The notes beneath the pieces are model-generated. The model was given only the letters and a program-made list of their open reading frames with translations. It was not told the DNA's origin and did no database searches. This document shows, in pieces, positions 17,587 through 26,644 of a stretch of 64,000 nt of DNA; within the stretch, counting starts at the first letter, position 1, and each line of letters opens with the position of its first letter. Source of the stretch: Saccharospirillum sp965652395 (GTDB lineage Bacteria > Pseudomonadota > Gammaproteobacteria > Pseudomonadales > Natronospirillaceae). The position numbers were made by a program, and so were the translations under genes. The stretch is from assembly GCA_965652395.1 (NCBI GenBank), contig CBFGUW010000004.1, forward strand, positions 62,001-126,000, read 5' to 3'.

Positions 17587-19311
17587 ATGCGCGCAAGCAA
17601 GTACCTCATCGCCACCGTTAAGGAAACACCGGCTGATGCCGTCGTCGTCAGCCATAAGCTGATGCTGCGTGCCGGCATGATCCGCAAACTCGCATCCGGC
17701 CTATACAGCTGGCTGCCCACCGGATTGAAAGTCTTGCGCAAAGTCGAAAACATCGTTCGTGAGGAAATGGACCGCTCAGGCGCCCAGGAAGTCCTCATGC
17801 CCTGCGTACAGCCCGCCGAACTGTGGCAGGAAAGCGGCCGCTGGGACGAGATGGGCCCCCTCATGATGCAGATGAAAGACCGCCACGAACGCGACTTCGT
17901 GTTCGGCCCCACACATGAAGAAGTCATCACCGACATCGCCCGCAATGAACTGACCAGCTACAAACAGCTGCCCGCGAACTTCTATCAGATCCAAACCAAG
18001 TTCCGCGACGAGTTCCGGCCGCGTTTCGGCGTCATGCGCGCCCGCGAATTCATCATGAAGGACGCCTACTCCTTCCATGTCAGCCAGGAATCGCTTCAGG
18101 GCGAGTACGACAACATGTACCGCACCTACTGCCGCATTTTTGACCGGCTGGGTCTGGATTACCGTCCCGTCATGGCCGATTCCGGCGCCATGGGCGGCAA
18201 GGCATCGCATGAATTTCAGGTACTGGCGGAGTCGGGAGAGGATTACATCGCCTTCTCCGACAGCAGCGACTACGCCGCCAATATCGAAATGGCCGAAGCC
18301 GTCATGCCGACGACTCCGCGCGGAGATGCCACGGAAGAAATGCGGCTGGTGGACACCCCCAATGCCCGCACCATTGCCGATCTGGTGAACGATTACAGTC
18401 TGCCGATTGAAAAAACCATCAAAACGCTGGTGGTCGAAGCTGAAGATGGCGTGGAGGGAGGCCTGGTGGCTTTGATCGTGCGCGGCGACCATGAATTGAA
18501 TGAAATCAAAGCGGAAAAACTACCCCAGGTAAAAGCCCCGCTGACCATGGCCACAGAAGAACAGATTCGTGCCGCCATTGGTGCTGGCCCCGGCTCTCTG
18601 GGCCCGGTGAACCTGCCCATTCCCCTGGTCATCGATCGCGCTGTCAGCGTCATGTCCGATTTCGGCGGCGGTGCCAACATCGATGACAAGCACTATTTTG
18701 GCATCAACTGGGAGCGGGACGTGGCGCTGCCGGAAATAGCGGATCTGCGCAGTGTACGCGAAGGCGACCCGAGCCCTTGTGGCAACGGTACGTTGTTGAT
18801 CAAAAAAGGGATCGAGGTCGGGCACATTTTCCAACTGGGCAATAAGTATGCTCAGGCGTTGAACGCGACCGTGCTGGATGAAAACGGTAAAGGCCAAACG
18901 ATGATCATGGGCTGCTACGGTATCGGTGTAAGCCGCATCGTTGCAGCGGCCATTGAGCAAAATCATGACGACAACGGCATTATCTGGCCGGACGCCATCG
19001 CGCCGTTCCATGTAGGCATCGTGCCGCTGAACGCCCACAAGACTCCGGAAGTGATGGAGGTGGCGGAAAAACTCTATGCCGACCTTCAGGCGGCCGGACT
19101 CGATGTGCTGCTTGACGACCGCGACAAGAAAACCAGTCCCGGTGTGAAATTCGCCGATATGGAATTGCTCGGCGTCCCTCACCGCATCGTCGTGAGCGAC
19201 CGTGGCCTGGCCGATGGCATGCTGGAATACAAGGCTCGCGGCGCTGAAGACAAGCAGGAGCTCCCCCTGGCCGAAGCAGTGGACTTTATCCGCAACCAAG
19301 TAAAAGCCTGA
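17587..19311 (+). CDS. proS: Prolyl-tRNA synthetase
   Basis: Class II aminoacyl-tRNA synthetase, 574 residues (E. coli 572), of the bacterial type with an inserted editing domain. Visible are motif 2/3-type segments (QTKFRDEFRPRFGVMRAREF, and GCYGIGVSRIVAAAIEQNHD) and FGPTHEEVITD. The central region (about 230-390) is the YbaK-like editing insert. Start ATG 17587 gives MRASKYLIATVKETPADA; a longer in-frame start at 17437 would read through repeat copy C and is rejected. Third-position C-richness is marked in the first half and weaker afterwards. Confidence 0.97.
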   Translation: MRASKYLIATVKETPADAVVVSHKLMLRAGMIRKLASGLYSWLPTGLKVLRKVENIVREEMDRSGAQEVLMPCVQPAELWQESGRWDEMGPLMMQMKDRHERDFVFGPTHEEVITDIARNELTSYKQLPANFYQIQTKFRDEFRPRFGVMRAREFIMKDAYSFHVSQESLQGEYDNMYRTYCRIFDRLGLDYRPVMADSGAMGGKASHEFQVLAESGEDYIAFSDSSDYAANIEMAEAVMPTTPRGDATEEMRLVDTPNARTIADLVNDYSLPIEKTIKTLVVEAEDGVEGGLVALIVRGDHELNEIKAEKLPQVKAPLTMATEEQIRAAIGAGPGSLGPVNLPIPLVIDRAVSVMSDFGGGANIDDKHYFGINWERDVALPEIADLRSVREGDPSPCGNGTLLIKKGIEVGHIFQLGNKYAQALNATVLDENGKGQTMIMGCYGIGVSRIVAAAIEQNHDDNGIIWPDAIAPFHVGIVPLNAHKTPEVMEVAEKLYADLQAAGLDVLLDDRDKKTSPGVKFADMELLGVPHRIVVSDRGLADGMLEYKARGAEDKQELPLAEAVDFIRNQVKA

Positions 19312-19320
19312 TCCGCACAA

Positions 19321-19350
19321 CGGGATGGTCCAAACCATCGGACCATCCCG
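19321..19350 (+). terminator. Hairpin after proS
   Basis: CGGGATGGTCC (19321-19331) pairs perfectly with GGACCATCCCG (19340-19350) around an 8-nt loop, 9 bp after the proS stop. No T-run follows, so intrinsic termination is uncertain. Confidence 0.6.
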
Positions 19351-19360
19351 ACTATCCAGC

Positions 19361-19430
19361 GTCTCCCGCCTCCCGTCTCCCGTCTCCCGTCTCCCGTCTC
19401 CCGTCTCCCGTCTCCCGTCTCCCGTCTCCC
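19361..19430. repeat. Ten tandem copies of a 7-bp unit (GTCTCCC)
   Basis: Seventy bases made of ten 7-bp units, nine exact GTCTCCC and one GCCTCCC (second unit). It lies between the proS hairpin and the CBS gene, outside any gene. The same heptamer, inverted, recurs at 24656-24670. Such arrays expand and contract by slippage. Confidence 0.95.
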
Positions 19431-19510
19431 AGGATTTTACAGCCAAGCCTTCAAGGTCTATGCTGAAACCGAGTCAACAAGACTCTGCGACCCATTGAAG
19501 GAGACCGGTT

Positions 19511-19930
19511 ATGAAGCAGGAACCCTTAACTGTCGCCGATTGCATGACACCCGCCCGTGTGACCGTCCCGGTTACAGCTACGGTTACCGAAGCCGTTCAA
19601 ATCCTCCTGAAACACCGTCTGCTCGGCAGCGCCGTGGTGGATGAACACAATCATCTGGTGGGGTATGTATCGGAGCAGGATTGTCTGAAACACATGCTGG
19701 CGGACAGCTACTACCGAGAAGACAGCGCCCAGGTCTCCGATGTGATGCGCAAAGACGTTCTCACCGTGACAGGCGATCTGAGTATTATCGATCTCGCTCA
19801 AACCATGACGGGAGAAAAGCCAAAGAAATACCCAGTAGTGGAAAATCGACGCTTGGTCGGTGAAATCACTCGAACCGATGTACTGAAAGCACTGATGAGC
19901 CTGCGCAGCTGGCATCAAAAAACCGCTTGA
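19511..19930 (+). CDS. CBS-domain pair protein
   Basis: A 139-residue cytoplasmic protein made of two CBS motifs (about residues 8-70 and 75-135; VADCMTPARVTVPVTATVTE and VSDVMRKDVLTVTGDLS). Such Bateman modules bind adenine nucleotides or related ligands and regulate other proteins. No fused effector domain is present and the partner is unknown. A strong AAGGAG precedes ATG 19511. A hairpin follows the stop. Confidence 0.88.
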   Translation: MKQEPLTVADCMTPARVTVPVTATVTEAVQILLKHRLLGSAVVDEHNHLVGYVSEQDCLKHMLADSYYREDSAQVSDVMRKDVLTVTGDLSIIDLAQTMTGEKPKKYPVVENRRLVGEITRTDVLKALMSLRSWHQKTA

Positions 19931-19935
19931 CTGCC

Positions 19936-19959
19936 GGGCACCGGTGTTCTCCGGTGCCC
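19936..19959 (+). terminator. Hairpin after the CBS-domain gene
   Basis: GGGCACCGG (19936-19944) pairs with CCGGTGCCC (19951-19959), loop TGTTCT, 5 bp after the stop. No T-run. Confidence 0.55.
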
Positions 19960-20056
19960 AAACCCTGCCCTGTCCTTACAACTCTGAGTCAACAAACTCG
20001 AATTCAGGCGGTAATCCGTTAGAATAGCCGCGTCAATTTTCCAAGTGCCTGAGTTC

Positions 20057-23000
20057 ATGATCCCACGTCTTGCTGAAGTCACACCGGTCCAGCGCCACTA
20101 TCTGGCCTTCATCGATGCGCTGAAATCCGCCGGTTTTGAAGGCGAACTGAACCCCGACTACGCCAACCGTACCGTTCTGGCTACCGATAATTCTATTTAT
20201 CAGGTGCTTCCCCAGGCCGTGATCTACCCCCGGAACAAAGCCGATCTACAGCGATTGACCCGGCTGTCTTCTCAAACCGAGTGGCAAAGCATTGTCATCA
20301 GCCCACGCGGGGGCGGCACCGGCACTAACGGTCAGTCGCTGACTGACGGCATCGTGGTGGATATGTCACGCCACATGAACCGTATATTGGAAATCAATGC
20401 GGCCGAAGGTTGGGCCCGGGTGGAGGGCGGCGTGGTTAAAGACCAGCTCAATGCCGCGCTTAAACCTCATGGCTACTTCTTTGCGCCCGAACTCTCCACC
20501 AGCAACCGGGCCACCATTGGCGGCATGATCAACACCGACGCCAGCGGCCAGGGTTCGGTGCTTTACGGAAAAACACGCGATCACGTACTGGAACTGACCA
20601 CCGTTCTGCTCGACGGCGAGGAACTGACTTCCGGCCCCATCAGCAATGTCGATCTGGATCATTTAAAGCGGCAGCCCGGTTTGAAGGGAGCGATTCACCG
20701 CACTGTCGACGACATTTTCGAACGGCGACGCGATGACATCATCGCCCGCTTCCCCAAGTTGAACCGCTGCCTGACAGGTTACGATCTGGCGCATATTCGA
20801 GATGAAGAAGGCCGGTTCAATCTGAATAATATTCTGTGCGGCTCGGAAGGTACCCTGGGGTTTATCGCCGAAGCCAAACTGAATGTTCTGCGCATCCCCA
20901 ATTGCTCCGCTCTGGTGAATGTCCGCTACGATTCGTTCGAATCGTCATTGCGTGACGCTCAGACCTTAATGCAAGCCGCTCCCACCTCCATCGAAACCGT
21001 CGACAGTCGCGTATTGGGGCTGGCGAAGGGCGATATTGTTTGGAACAGCGTGGCTGAATACTTCCCCGTCAATGAAGGCGAAGTGGTCGAAGGGATCAAT
21101 CTGGTGGAATACACGGCCGATTCCGAAGAGGAGCTGAAAGCCGGTATCAAGCGGCTGACCGATCTACTGGATGAACTTCAAGGTCAACCGGGCAAATGCA
21201 ACGGCTATTCCGTCGCCTGGGGCGACAAGGCCGTCAAACAGATTTGGGGAATGCGGAAAAAGGCCGTGGGGCTACTGGGTAACGCCCAGGGTGAAGCGCG
21301 CCCGGTTCCCTTCGTGGAAGATACTGCGGTTCCGCCGGAAAACCTGGCCGATTTCATCATGGATTTCCGTGCTGTTCTTGATCGGGAAGGCCTCACCTAC
21401 GGCATGTTCGGCCACGTCGATGCCGGGGTGCTGCATGTTCGGCCTGCGCTCGATATGAAAGACCCCGAACAGATGAAAACCGTCCGCCGGGTGACTGACG
21501 AGGTAGTCAGACTGACTCAGCATTACGGTGGGCTGCTGTGGGGCGAGCATGGGAAAGGGGTCCGCTCGGAATTTGCCCCCAAGTTCTTTGGTGATCTGTA
21601 CCCGGAACTGCAGGCGATAAAACGCGCCTTCGACCCACACAATCAGCTCAACCCCGGGAAAATCGCCACCACCGAAGAAGCCATTCCCCTGCTGGCCATC
21701 GACGCGGTGAAAACCCGGGGCGACTATGACCGAGCGATTCCCGTGGAAAGCTGGGAACACCAATCTGAGGGAATGTACTGCAACGGCAATGGCGCCTGCT
21801 TCAACTACGACCCAAACGACAATATGTGCCCTTCCTGGAAAGGCACCCGCGAACGCAAACATTCCCCGAAAGGCCGCGCCTCGCTGATGCGGGAATGGAT
21901 TCGGGTATTGGGTGAACAGGGCTGGAACACGAAGGAGGCCGCTGCGGCCGAACAGCGCCGTTTCCCATTGATTCACTGGTTCCCGAGAGCCTGGAACACC
22001 TGGCAGCGCAAACGCGGCGATTATGACTTCAGCAACGAAGTGTATGAGTCCATGGCCGGTTGCCTCGCTTGTAAATCCTGTACCGGGCAGTGCCCGATCA
22101 AAGTGGATGTACCGGAGTTTCGCGCCAAGTTTCTACACCTGTATTACGGCCGATATCTACGACCACTGAAGGATTATTTCATCGGGTTGCTGGAATTCAT
22201 CATTCCCTTTCTGGCCCGACGCCCCTTTAAATGGGTGTACAACGCGTTGCTTGGATTCAAACCGGTGGAAGCTTTCCTGCGTAATGTAGCCGGTATGGTC
22301 GACAGCCCACGCATTCATCGCAAACAGCTGTCCCGAATAATGCGGTCACTGAATATCGATTGGGCTGATGCTTCAATGCTGAAGGGTCTGAATGAAGCTG
22401 AGCGTAAACGCTCGGTGGTCATTGTTCAGGATGCTTTTACCAGTTTCTTCGATACCGAAACGACAGGCGAAATCCTGGAATGCCTGCAACAATTGGGCTT
22501 CCGTGTGTGGGTCATGCCCTACCGTGCCAATGGAAAGCCGCTGCATGTGCACGGCTTTTTGAAATCATTCACCTGGGTGGCAAAACGCCGCCAACGGGAC
22601 TTCGCTGCCCTGGCGGACAGCGGTATTCCACTGGTGGGGGTTGATCCTTCCATGACGCTGGCCTATCGCAGTGAATATAAAAAATATCTGGAAGGCGATG
22701 TGGCCCCGGTCCTGTTATTACAGGAGTTTCTGGCACTGCATAAAGAACAGTTGGCGAAGTACAAGCCTGCCATTAAGGCTGACAGGGCGACGCTGCTCGG
22801 CCACTGCACCGAAAAAACCAACGCCGCTGCAAGCATGAAAGACTGGGATGCCATCTTCCAAAGCCTGGGCCTGGAGTTAACACAACAGGCTGTGGGGTGC
22901 TGCGGTATGGCCGGGACTTATGGGCACGAAACCCGCAATGTTAAAACGTCCGCCACCATTTACGATCTCTCCTGGCGTGACACGGTCGATGCCATCCCCA

Positions 23001-23113
23001 CTAATCAACTGGTTGCCACCGGTTATTCCTGCCGCAGTCAGGTAAAACGGATGCAAGGTGTCGAGCTGCAACATCCGTTGCAGTTTATTCTGAAACAGTT
23101 GAGGACGAGCTGA
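20057..23113 (+). CDS. ydiJ: YdiJ-type FAD/Fe-S oxidoreductase
   Basis: A 1018-residue fusion, the same length as E. coli YdiJ. It comprises an FAD_binding_4 domain (about 50-270, with SPRGGGTGTNGQSLTDG), an FAD-oxidase C-terminal domain (to about 560), a 4Fe-4S module with CLACKSCTGQCP plus a second cysteine cluster CNGNGAC...MCP, and a C-terminal CCG-type domain (VGCCGMAGTYG). The family is assigned to D-2-hydroxyglutarate dehydrogenase-like activity feeding electrons to the respiratory chain. ATG 20057 is preferred over an in-frame GTG at 20045 because it matches the YdiJ N-terminus (MIPRL); neither has a strong ribosome-binding site. TAGAAT at 20020-20025 is a possible -10. Confidence 0.92.
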   Translation: MIPRLAEVTPVQRHYLAFIDALKSAGFEGELNPDYANRTVLATDNSIYQVLPQAVIYPRNKADLQRLTRLSSQTEWQSIVISPRGGGTGTNGQSLTDGIVVDMSRHMNRILEINAAEGWARVEGGVVKDQLNAALKPHGYFFAPELSTSNRATIGGMINTDASGQGSVLYGKTRDHVLELTTVLLDGEELTSGPISNVDLDHLKRQPGLKGAIHRTVDDIFERRRDDIIARFPKLNRCLTGYDLAHIRDEEGRFNLNNILCGSEGTLGFIAEAKLNVLRIPNCSALVNVRYDSFESSLRDAQTLMQAAPTSIETVDSRVLGLAKGDIVWNSVAEYFPVNEGEVVEGINLVEYTADSEEELKAGIKRLTDLLDELQGQPGKCNGYSVAWGDKAVKQIWGMRKKAVGLLGNAQGEARPVPFVEDTAVPPENLADFIMDFRAVLDREGLTYGMFGHVDAGVLHVRPALDMKDPEQMKTVRRVTDEVVRLTQHYGGLLWGEHGKGVRSEFAPKFFGDLYPELQAIKRAFDPHNQLNPGKIATTEEAIPLLAIDAVKTRGDYDRAIPVESWEHQSEGMYCNGNGACFNYDPNDNMCPSWKGTRERKHSPKGRASLMREWIRVLGEQGWNTKEAAAAEQRRFPLIHWFPRAWNTWQRKRGDYDFSNEVYESMAGCLACKSCTGQCPIKVDVPEFRAKFLHLYYGRYLRPLKDYFIGLLEFIIPFLARRPFKWVYNALLGFKPVEAFLRNVAGMVDSPRIHRKQLSRIMRSLNIDWADASMLKGLNEAERKRSVVIVQDAFTSFFDTETTGEILECLQQLGFRVWVMPYRANGKPLHVHGFLKSFTWVAKRRQRDFAALADSGIPLVGVDPSMTLAYRSEYKKYLEGDVAPVLLLQEFLALHKEQLAKYKPAIKADRATLLGHCTEKTNAAASMKDWDAIFQSLGLELTQQAVGCCGMAGTYGHETRNVKTSATIYDLSWRDTVDAIPTNQLVATGYSCRSQVKRMQGVELQHPLQFILKQLRTS

Positions 23114-23121
23114 TCTGGCAG

Positions 23122-23146
23122 AAGGAAGCTCATTCCGAGCTTCCTT
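23122..23146 (+). terminator. Intrinsic terminator after ydiJ
   Basis: AAGGAAGCTC (23122-23131) and GAGCTTCCTT (23137-23146) form a perfect 10-bp stem with loop ATTCC, followed by TCTATTCC. It lies directly after the ydiJ stop. Confidence 0.75.
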
Positions 23147-23198
23147 TCTATTCCTCTGAAATCCTGCATTGCCAAAACATCAATAGAAATTGTTAATT

Positions 23199-23217
23199 CA
23201 ATGCATAAAATGCATTG
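23199..23217. promoter_or_regulatory. Candidate operator upstream of the DAHP synthase gene
   Basis: Perfect 7-bp inverted repeat CAATGCA (23199-23205) / TGCATTG (23211-23217) around TAAAA, 68 bp before the start codon in an AT-rich stretch with promoter-like character. It is not a TyrR, TrpR or ArgR consensus that I recognise. Confidence 0.45.
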
Positions 23218-23284
23218 TTTGGCGGTTTCCCGCATAATGATGCCTCATACACCGCAAGATACGTTTAACAGCTTAGGTAGCCGA

Positions 23285-24637
23285 ATGACAACCTGGACAC
23301 CCGACTCCTGGCGGACCAAAACCATCCGTCAGATGCCCTCCTACCCCGATGCCGACGCCTTGACCGCCGTTGAAACCGAGCTGCGCCGTCAACCGCCATT
23401 GGTTTTCGCCGGGGAAGCCCGCCAACTGAAACAGCAACTGGCCAAGGTCGCCAAAGGCGAAGCCTTTTTGCTGCAAGGCGGTGACTGTGCGGAGAGTTTT
23501 AAAGAGTTTCACACCAACCACATTCGCGACACCTTCATGGTGCTGTTGCAAATGGCGGTGGTGTTAACCTTTGGTGGCCAGAGCCCGGTGGTGAAAATCG
23601 GCCGCATGGCCGGTCAGTTCGCCAAGCCCCGTTCCGCGGATATGGAAACAGTCGATGGTGTTGAATTACCGTCCTATCGCGGCGACATCATCAACGGCAT
23701 CGAATTCACCGAAACCGCCCGCATACCGGACCCGGAGCGGATGTTGAAGGCTTATCACCAATCCTCATCCACGCTCAATCTATTGCGCGCCTTTGCCCAG
23801 GGCGGCCTGGCGGATCTGCACAAGGTCCATCAGTGGAACCTGAGTTTTGTTGAGAAAAGCCCCCAGGGGGAACGCTATCAGCACATTGCGGATCTGATCG
23901 ACGAAACCTTGGCGTTCATGAGCGCATGCGGGATATCCCCCGACAATACGCCTCAAATTCGCGAGACCCAGTTTTATACATCCCACGAAGCATTGCTGCT
24001 GCCCTATGAGCAGGCATTGACCCGCCAGGACAGCATTACCGGCGACTGGTACGACTGCTCGGCCCACATGCTGTGGATAGGCGACCGGACCCGCCAGCTC
24101 GACAGCGCTCACGTCGAATTCGCCCGTGGCATTCACAACCCCATTGGGTTGAAAGTCGGCCCCACCACGGATCCGGATGACCTGATCAAGCTGATCGATA
24201 TTCTGAATCCGAAAAACGAGGCCGGTCGCCTCAATTTGATCGTGCGGATGGGCGCGGAAAAAATCGCCGATCACTTCCCGGCCCTGTTGCGCCGAGTGCG
24301 GGACGAAGGTCGCGCCGTGGTGTGGAGTTCCGACCCGATGCACGGCAATACCATTCAAACCGGCAATGGCTATAAAACCCGCGCGGTCGATTCGGTGCTG
24401 TCGGAAGTTCAGGATTTTTTCCAGATCCACTCGGCCGAAGGCACTCACGCCGGCGGTGTCCATTTCGAAATGACCGGTCGCAATGTAACCGAATGCATTG
24501 GCGGCGCGTTCCAAATCACGGAACACGATTTAGCCGAACGTTATCACAGCCATTGCGACCCGCGGTTGAATGCCGATCAGGCTCTGGAATTGGCGTTTTT
24601 GATTGCCGATGCGGTGAAGAAAGCCAGAAAAGCGTAA
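23285..24637 (+). CDS. Class II 3-deoxy-7-phosphoheptulonate synthase
   Basis: First step of the shikimate pathway: phosphoenolpyruvate plus erythrose 4-phosphate. This is the plant-like (AroA II) type, 450 residues. Typical segments are LLQGGDCAESFKEF, WIGDRTRQLDSAHVEFARGI, GLKVGPTTDPDDL, and SDPMHGNTIQT near the metal site. The start ATG 23285 yields MTTWTPDSWRT; upstream in-frame codons extend into the promoter and are rejected. The upstream inverted repeat at 23199 may control it. It is convergent with the carboxypeptidase gene. Confidence 0.95.
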   Translation: MTTWTPDSWRTKTIRQMPSYPDADALTAVETELRRQPPLVFAGEARQLKQQLAKVAKGEAFLLQGGDCAESFKEFHTNHIRDTFMVLLQMAVVLTFGGQSPVVKIGRMAGQFAKPRSADMETVDGVELPSYRGDIINGIEFTETARIPDPERMLKAYHQSSSTLNLLRAFAQGGLADLHKVHQWNLSFVEKSPQGERYQHIADLIDETLAFMSACGISPDNTPQIRETQFYTSHEALLLPYEQALTRQDSITGDWYDCSAHMLWIGDRTRQLDSAHVEFARGIHNPIGLKVGPTTDPDDLIKLIDILNPKNEAGRLNLIVRMGAEKIADHFPALLRRVRDEGRAVVWSSDPMHGNTIQTGNGYKTRAVDSVLSEVQDFFQIHSAEGTHAGGVHFEMTGRNVTECIGGAFQITEHDLAERYHSHCDPRLNADQALELAFLIADAVKKARKA

Positions 24638-24655
24638 TTATGCTTAGGGCTTGAT

Positions 24656-24703
24656 GGGAGACGGGAGACGCTCAGCATGGCTTCTCCCGTTTAGCATCTC
24701 CCG
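24656..24703. repeat. Heptamer-derived hairpin cluster
   Basis: GGGAGACGGGAGACG (24656-24670) followed by two TCTCCCG copies (24683-24689 and 24697-24703). CGGGAGA at 24662-24668 pairs with TCTCCCG, forming a hairpin between two convergent genes. The heptamer matches the 19361-19430 array in inverse orientation. Confidence 0.65.
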
Positions 24704-24714
24704 TAATGCGTTAC

Positions 24715-25938
24715 TCACGCATTCAATGCATCGACCACTCTGATGTGCCAGGGCTCGTAGCGCACACCGAAATCGTTATCTGTGGTGTAGCGAATTTGCA
24801 CGAAGCCTAAATCCTGGAGCCGTTTGAATTCGTCCGTTGCGGCGAAATCAGCCGTGAAGTTGCTGAGACCGCCCCCTACCCGACCAACGTCAAAGTCGCC
24901 TATGGCATGGTAGGAATGTCCCGGCGGGGCCAGTGAACGGGAAGCCCGGGACAAATTGCCCTCGGCCTGAACCACCTTGGCCATAAAGAGATGGTACTGT
25001 TTGACGACACCGCGTATGCCACTGGTCAGCACCAGTGAGTCCCCAACCTTTGAGCGGACTTTGTCGTAAAACGCCTGTGAATGACCTTTGAAAAGATAAT
25101 GGCCGGTGCCCGGTATCTTTTCGATATCCGCATCTTTCACCTGATGGTTGAGCTTGCCTACGACCCGTTCGCCAAAGAACCCAAGCCGACTCACGTCATC
25201 GTAAAAGAGCTTCTCCATATACTGCAGCTCCGCCTCGGTGAACTCACCAATGCGGGATTGAAAGCGTGCGTACCGCAGCATGCTGTCGAAAGACAAAACG
25301 TTGAAGTTACCATGACCAACATAGGCCTGAACTCTATTCAGCCGCTCCAGAATCGATACCAACAATTGGTATTCCTGATCGGAGATAAAAATGTCGTCAG
25401 AAAAGTCGTACTCAAAATGTTGTACTTTCTGGCGAACCTTTTCCTCCTGACTCTCGGCTTCGGCGACATAGTCCGGGGCTTCCACCGTAACGGAACTTTC
25501 TTCAAGTTGCGCATCATTGGCAGAGCCGATAGTGGAGGCAACCCCTTCCCCGGTTTCAGCATTGGCAGGCTTCACCGGATCGGCCACAGAGGCCACCTGT
25601 TTGGGCATCGACTGCCCTTCCGCATCAGGGAGGGGGTTAATCGGCTGATTAGGCGTATCAACAGCAGGGCCACCGGTCACCAGTGATTCGGCGGGCCGGG
25701 CAAACTCCCTGGGAATATCGACTGAGGGTTGCGGCGCCGTATAAGCCCGGCGAACCATGGCCTCGTCCGTGGGCGGTGAATGCTTCAAGGCCTTTTCCGC
25801 CGCCTTATGCGCTTTTTCGGACTGGCTTTGCACCCATTCAGGACCGGATCTGCGGACCATGTCGAGCGTGGCATAACCCGCGCCGACCGCCACAGCTGAC
25901 ACGGATAGCGCCTGATAGAGGAACTGTCTGCGATTCAC
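24715..25938 (-). CDS. M15-family D,D-carboxypeptidase (VanY-like), probable Tat substrate
   Basis: A 407-residue exported protein. The N-terminus MNRRQFLYQALSVSAVAVG resembles a twin-arginine signal. A long low-complexity, Pro/Ala/Glu-rich linker (about 35-170) follows, then a domain of unknown role (about 170-300). The C-terminal peptidase has the M15B motifs SYHAIGDFDV (zinc His and Asp) and YEPWHIRV (catalytic Glu region and zinc His). It probably trims peptidoglycan stem peptides in the periplasm. It stands alone and is convergent with the DAHP synthase gene. Confidence 0.85.
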   Translation of the reverse strand: MNRRQFLYQALSVSAVAVGAGYATLDMVRRSGPEWVQSQSEKAHKAAEKALKHSPPTDEAMVRRAYTAPQPSVDIPREFARPAESLVTGGPAVDTPNQPINPLPDAEGQSMPKQVASVADPVKPANAETGEGVASTIGSANDAQLEESSVTVEAPDYVAEAESQEEKVRQKVQHFEYDFSDDIFISDQEYQLLVSILERLNRVQAYVGHGNFNVLSFDSMLRYARFQSRIGEFTEAELQYMEKLFYDDVSRLGFFGERVVGKLNHQVKDADIEKIPGTGHYLFKGHSQAFYDKVRSKVGDSLVLTSGIRGVVKQYHLFMAKVVQAEGNLSRASRSLAPPGHSYHAIGDFDVGRVGGGLSNFTADFAATDEFKRLQDLGFVQIRYTTDNDFGVRYEPWHIRVVDALNA

Positions 25939-26178
25939 AAAGGTACTCCAAACCCCGATATTTGTCTTAACGATGCACGGCCGCAGGATGCGGTGGGACT
26001 TTTATTTTCACCCAGCCTAAAAAACACTTATTAGGGAACTACATCCCGATTTGGGTGTGGACAAAGTCTCAAACAGTCAGTATTGACCGACTTGTCGTTG
26101 GTTGCAACGCGTTCCGCGCTATGATCGTTATATATCGGCACTATCGACGAAGACTGAAGAAAAAACGCCAATATTCCG

Positions 26179-26640
26179 TCACCAACTCCACCCTAGATAG
26201 AGCCCCTGCAACAGAACTCCGCCGTCGTCAGTCCAAATATAGAGAATATCCGAACCGAGTTGCCACTCCTCCGATAACCTCCACTTTAATCCGGCCGAGG
26301 GAATCAAACCCGGCGTAAACCCTTTGAAGCTCAGCGACAGCCGGTCACCATAGCCATAGGCAATACCAGGGCTTAAGCGGAGGTTGTAACGCCAGGCTGG
26401 GTAACGGCTGGAAAAGGGGTTGTCCATCTGCCAAAGGGCATATCCCACCGCCCAGGAAGGCTCATGAAAAGAATTTTCAAAACGAGCGGCGAACCAACGG
26501 TTGTACTGGATTCCCACCAGATGGTTTTGCTCGTTGACGGGGTTTTCACGGCTCAAATGGTAGGTTTTGACACCAATCCATGGCCCCACCGTGCCGGCCC
26601 AGGCTGTAGGTACAAACGCCAGCATCACCAGCCATCGCAT
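26179..26640 (-). CDS. Small exported beta-barrel-like protein
   Basis: 153 residues with a short signal peptide (MRWLVMLAFVPTAWA, cleavage after AWA). Alternating hydrophobic and aromatic strands end in LLQGLYLGWSW, a terminal aromatic residue as in outer-membrane barrels. The size and aromatic girdle recall PagP-like eight-strand barrels, but I see no PagP catalytic signature. It lies 4 bp downstream of terB and is probably co-transcribed. Function unknown. Confidence 0.65.
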   Translation of the reverse strand: MRWLVMLAFVPTAWAGTVGPWIGVKTYHLSRENPVNEQNHLVGIQYNRWFAARFENSFHEPSWAVGYALWQMDNPFSSRYPAWRYNLRLSPGIAYGYGDRLSLSFKGFTPGLIPSAGLKWRLSEEWQLGSDILYIWTDDGGVLLQGLYLGWSW

Positions 26641-26644
26641 ACCA

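Noticed and set aside
19361..19430. CRISPR array
   Set aside because: The units are 7 bp and contiguous with no spacers, and there are no cas genes.
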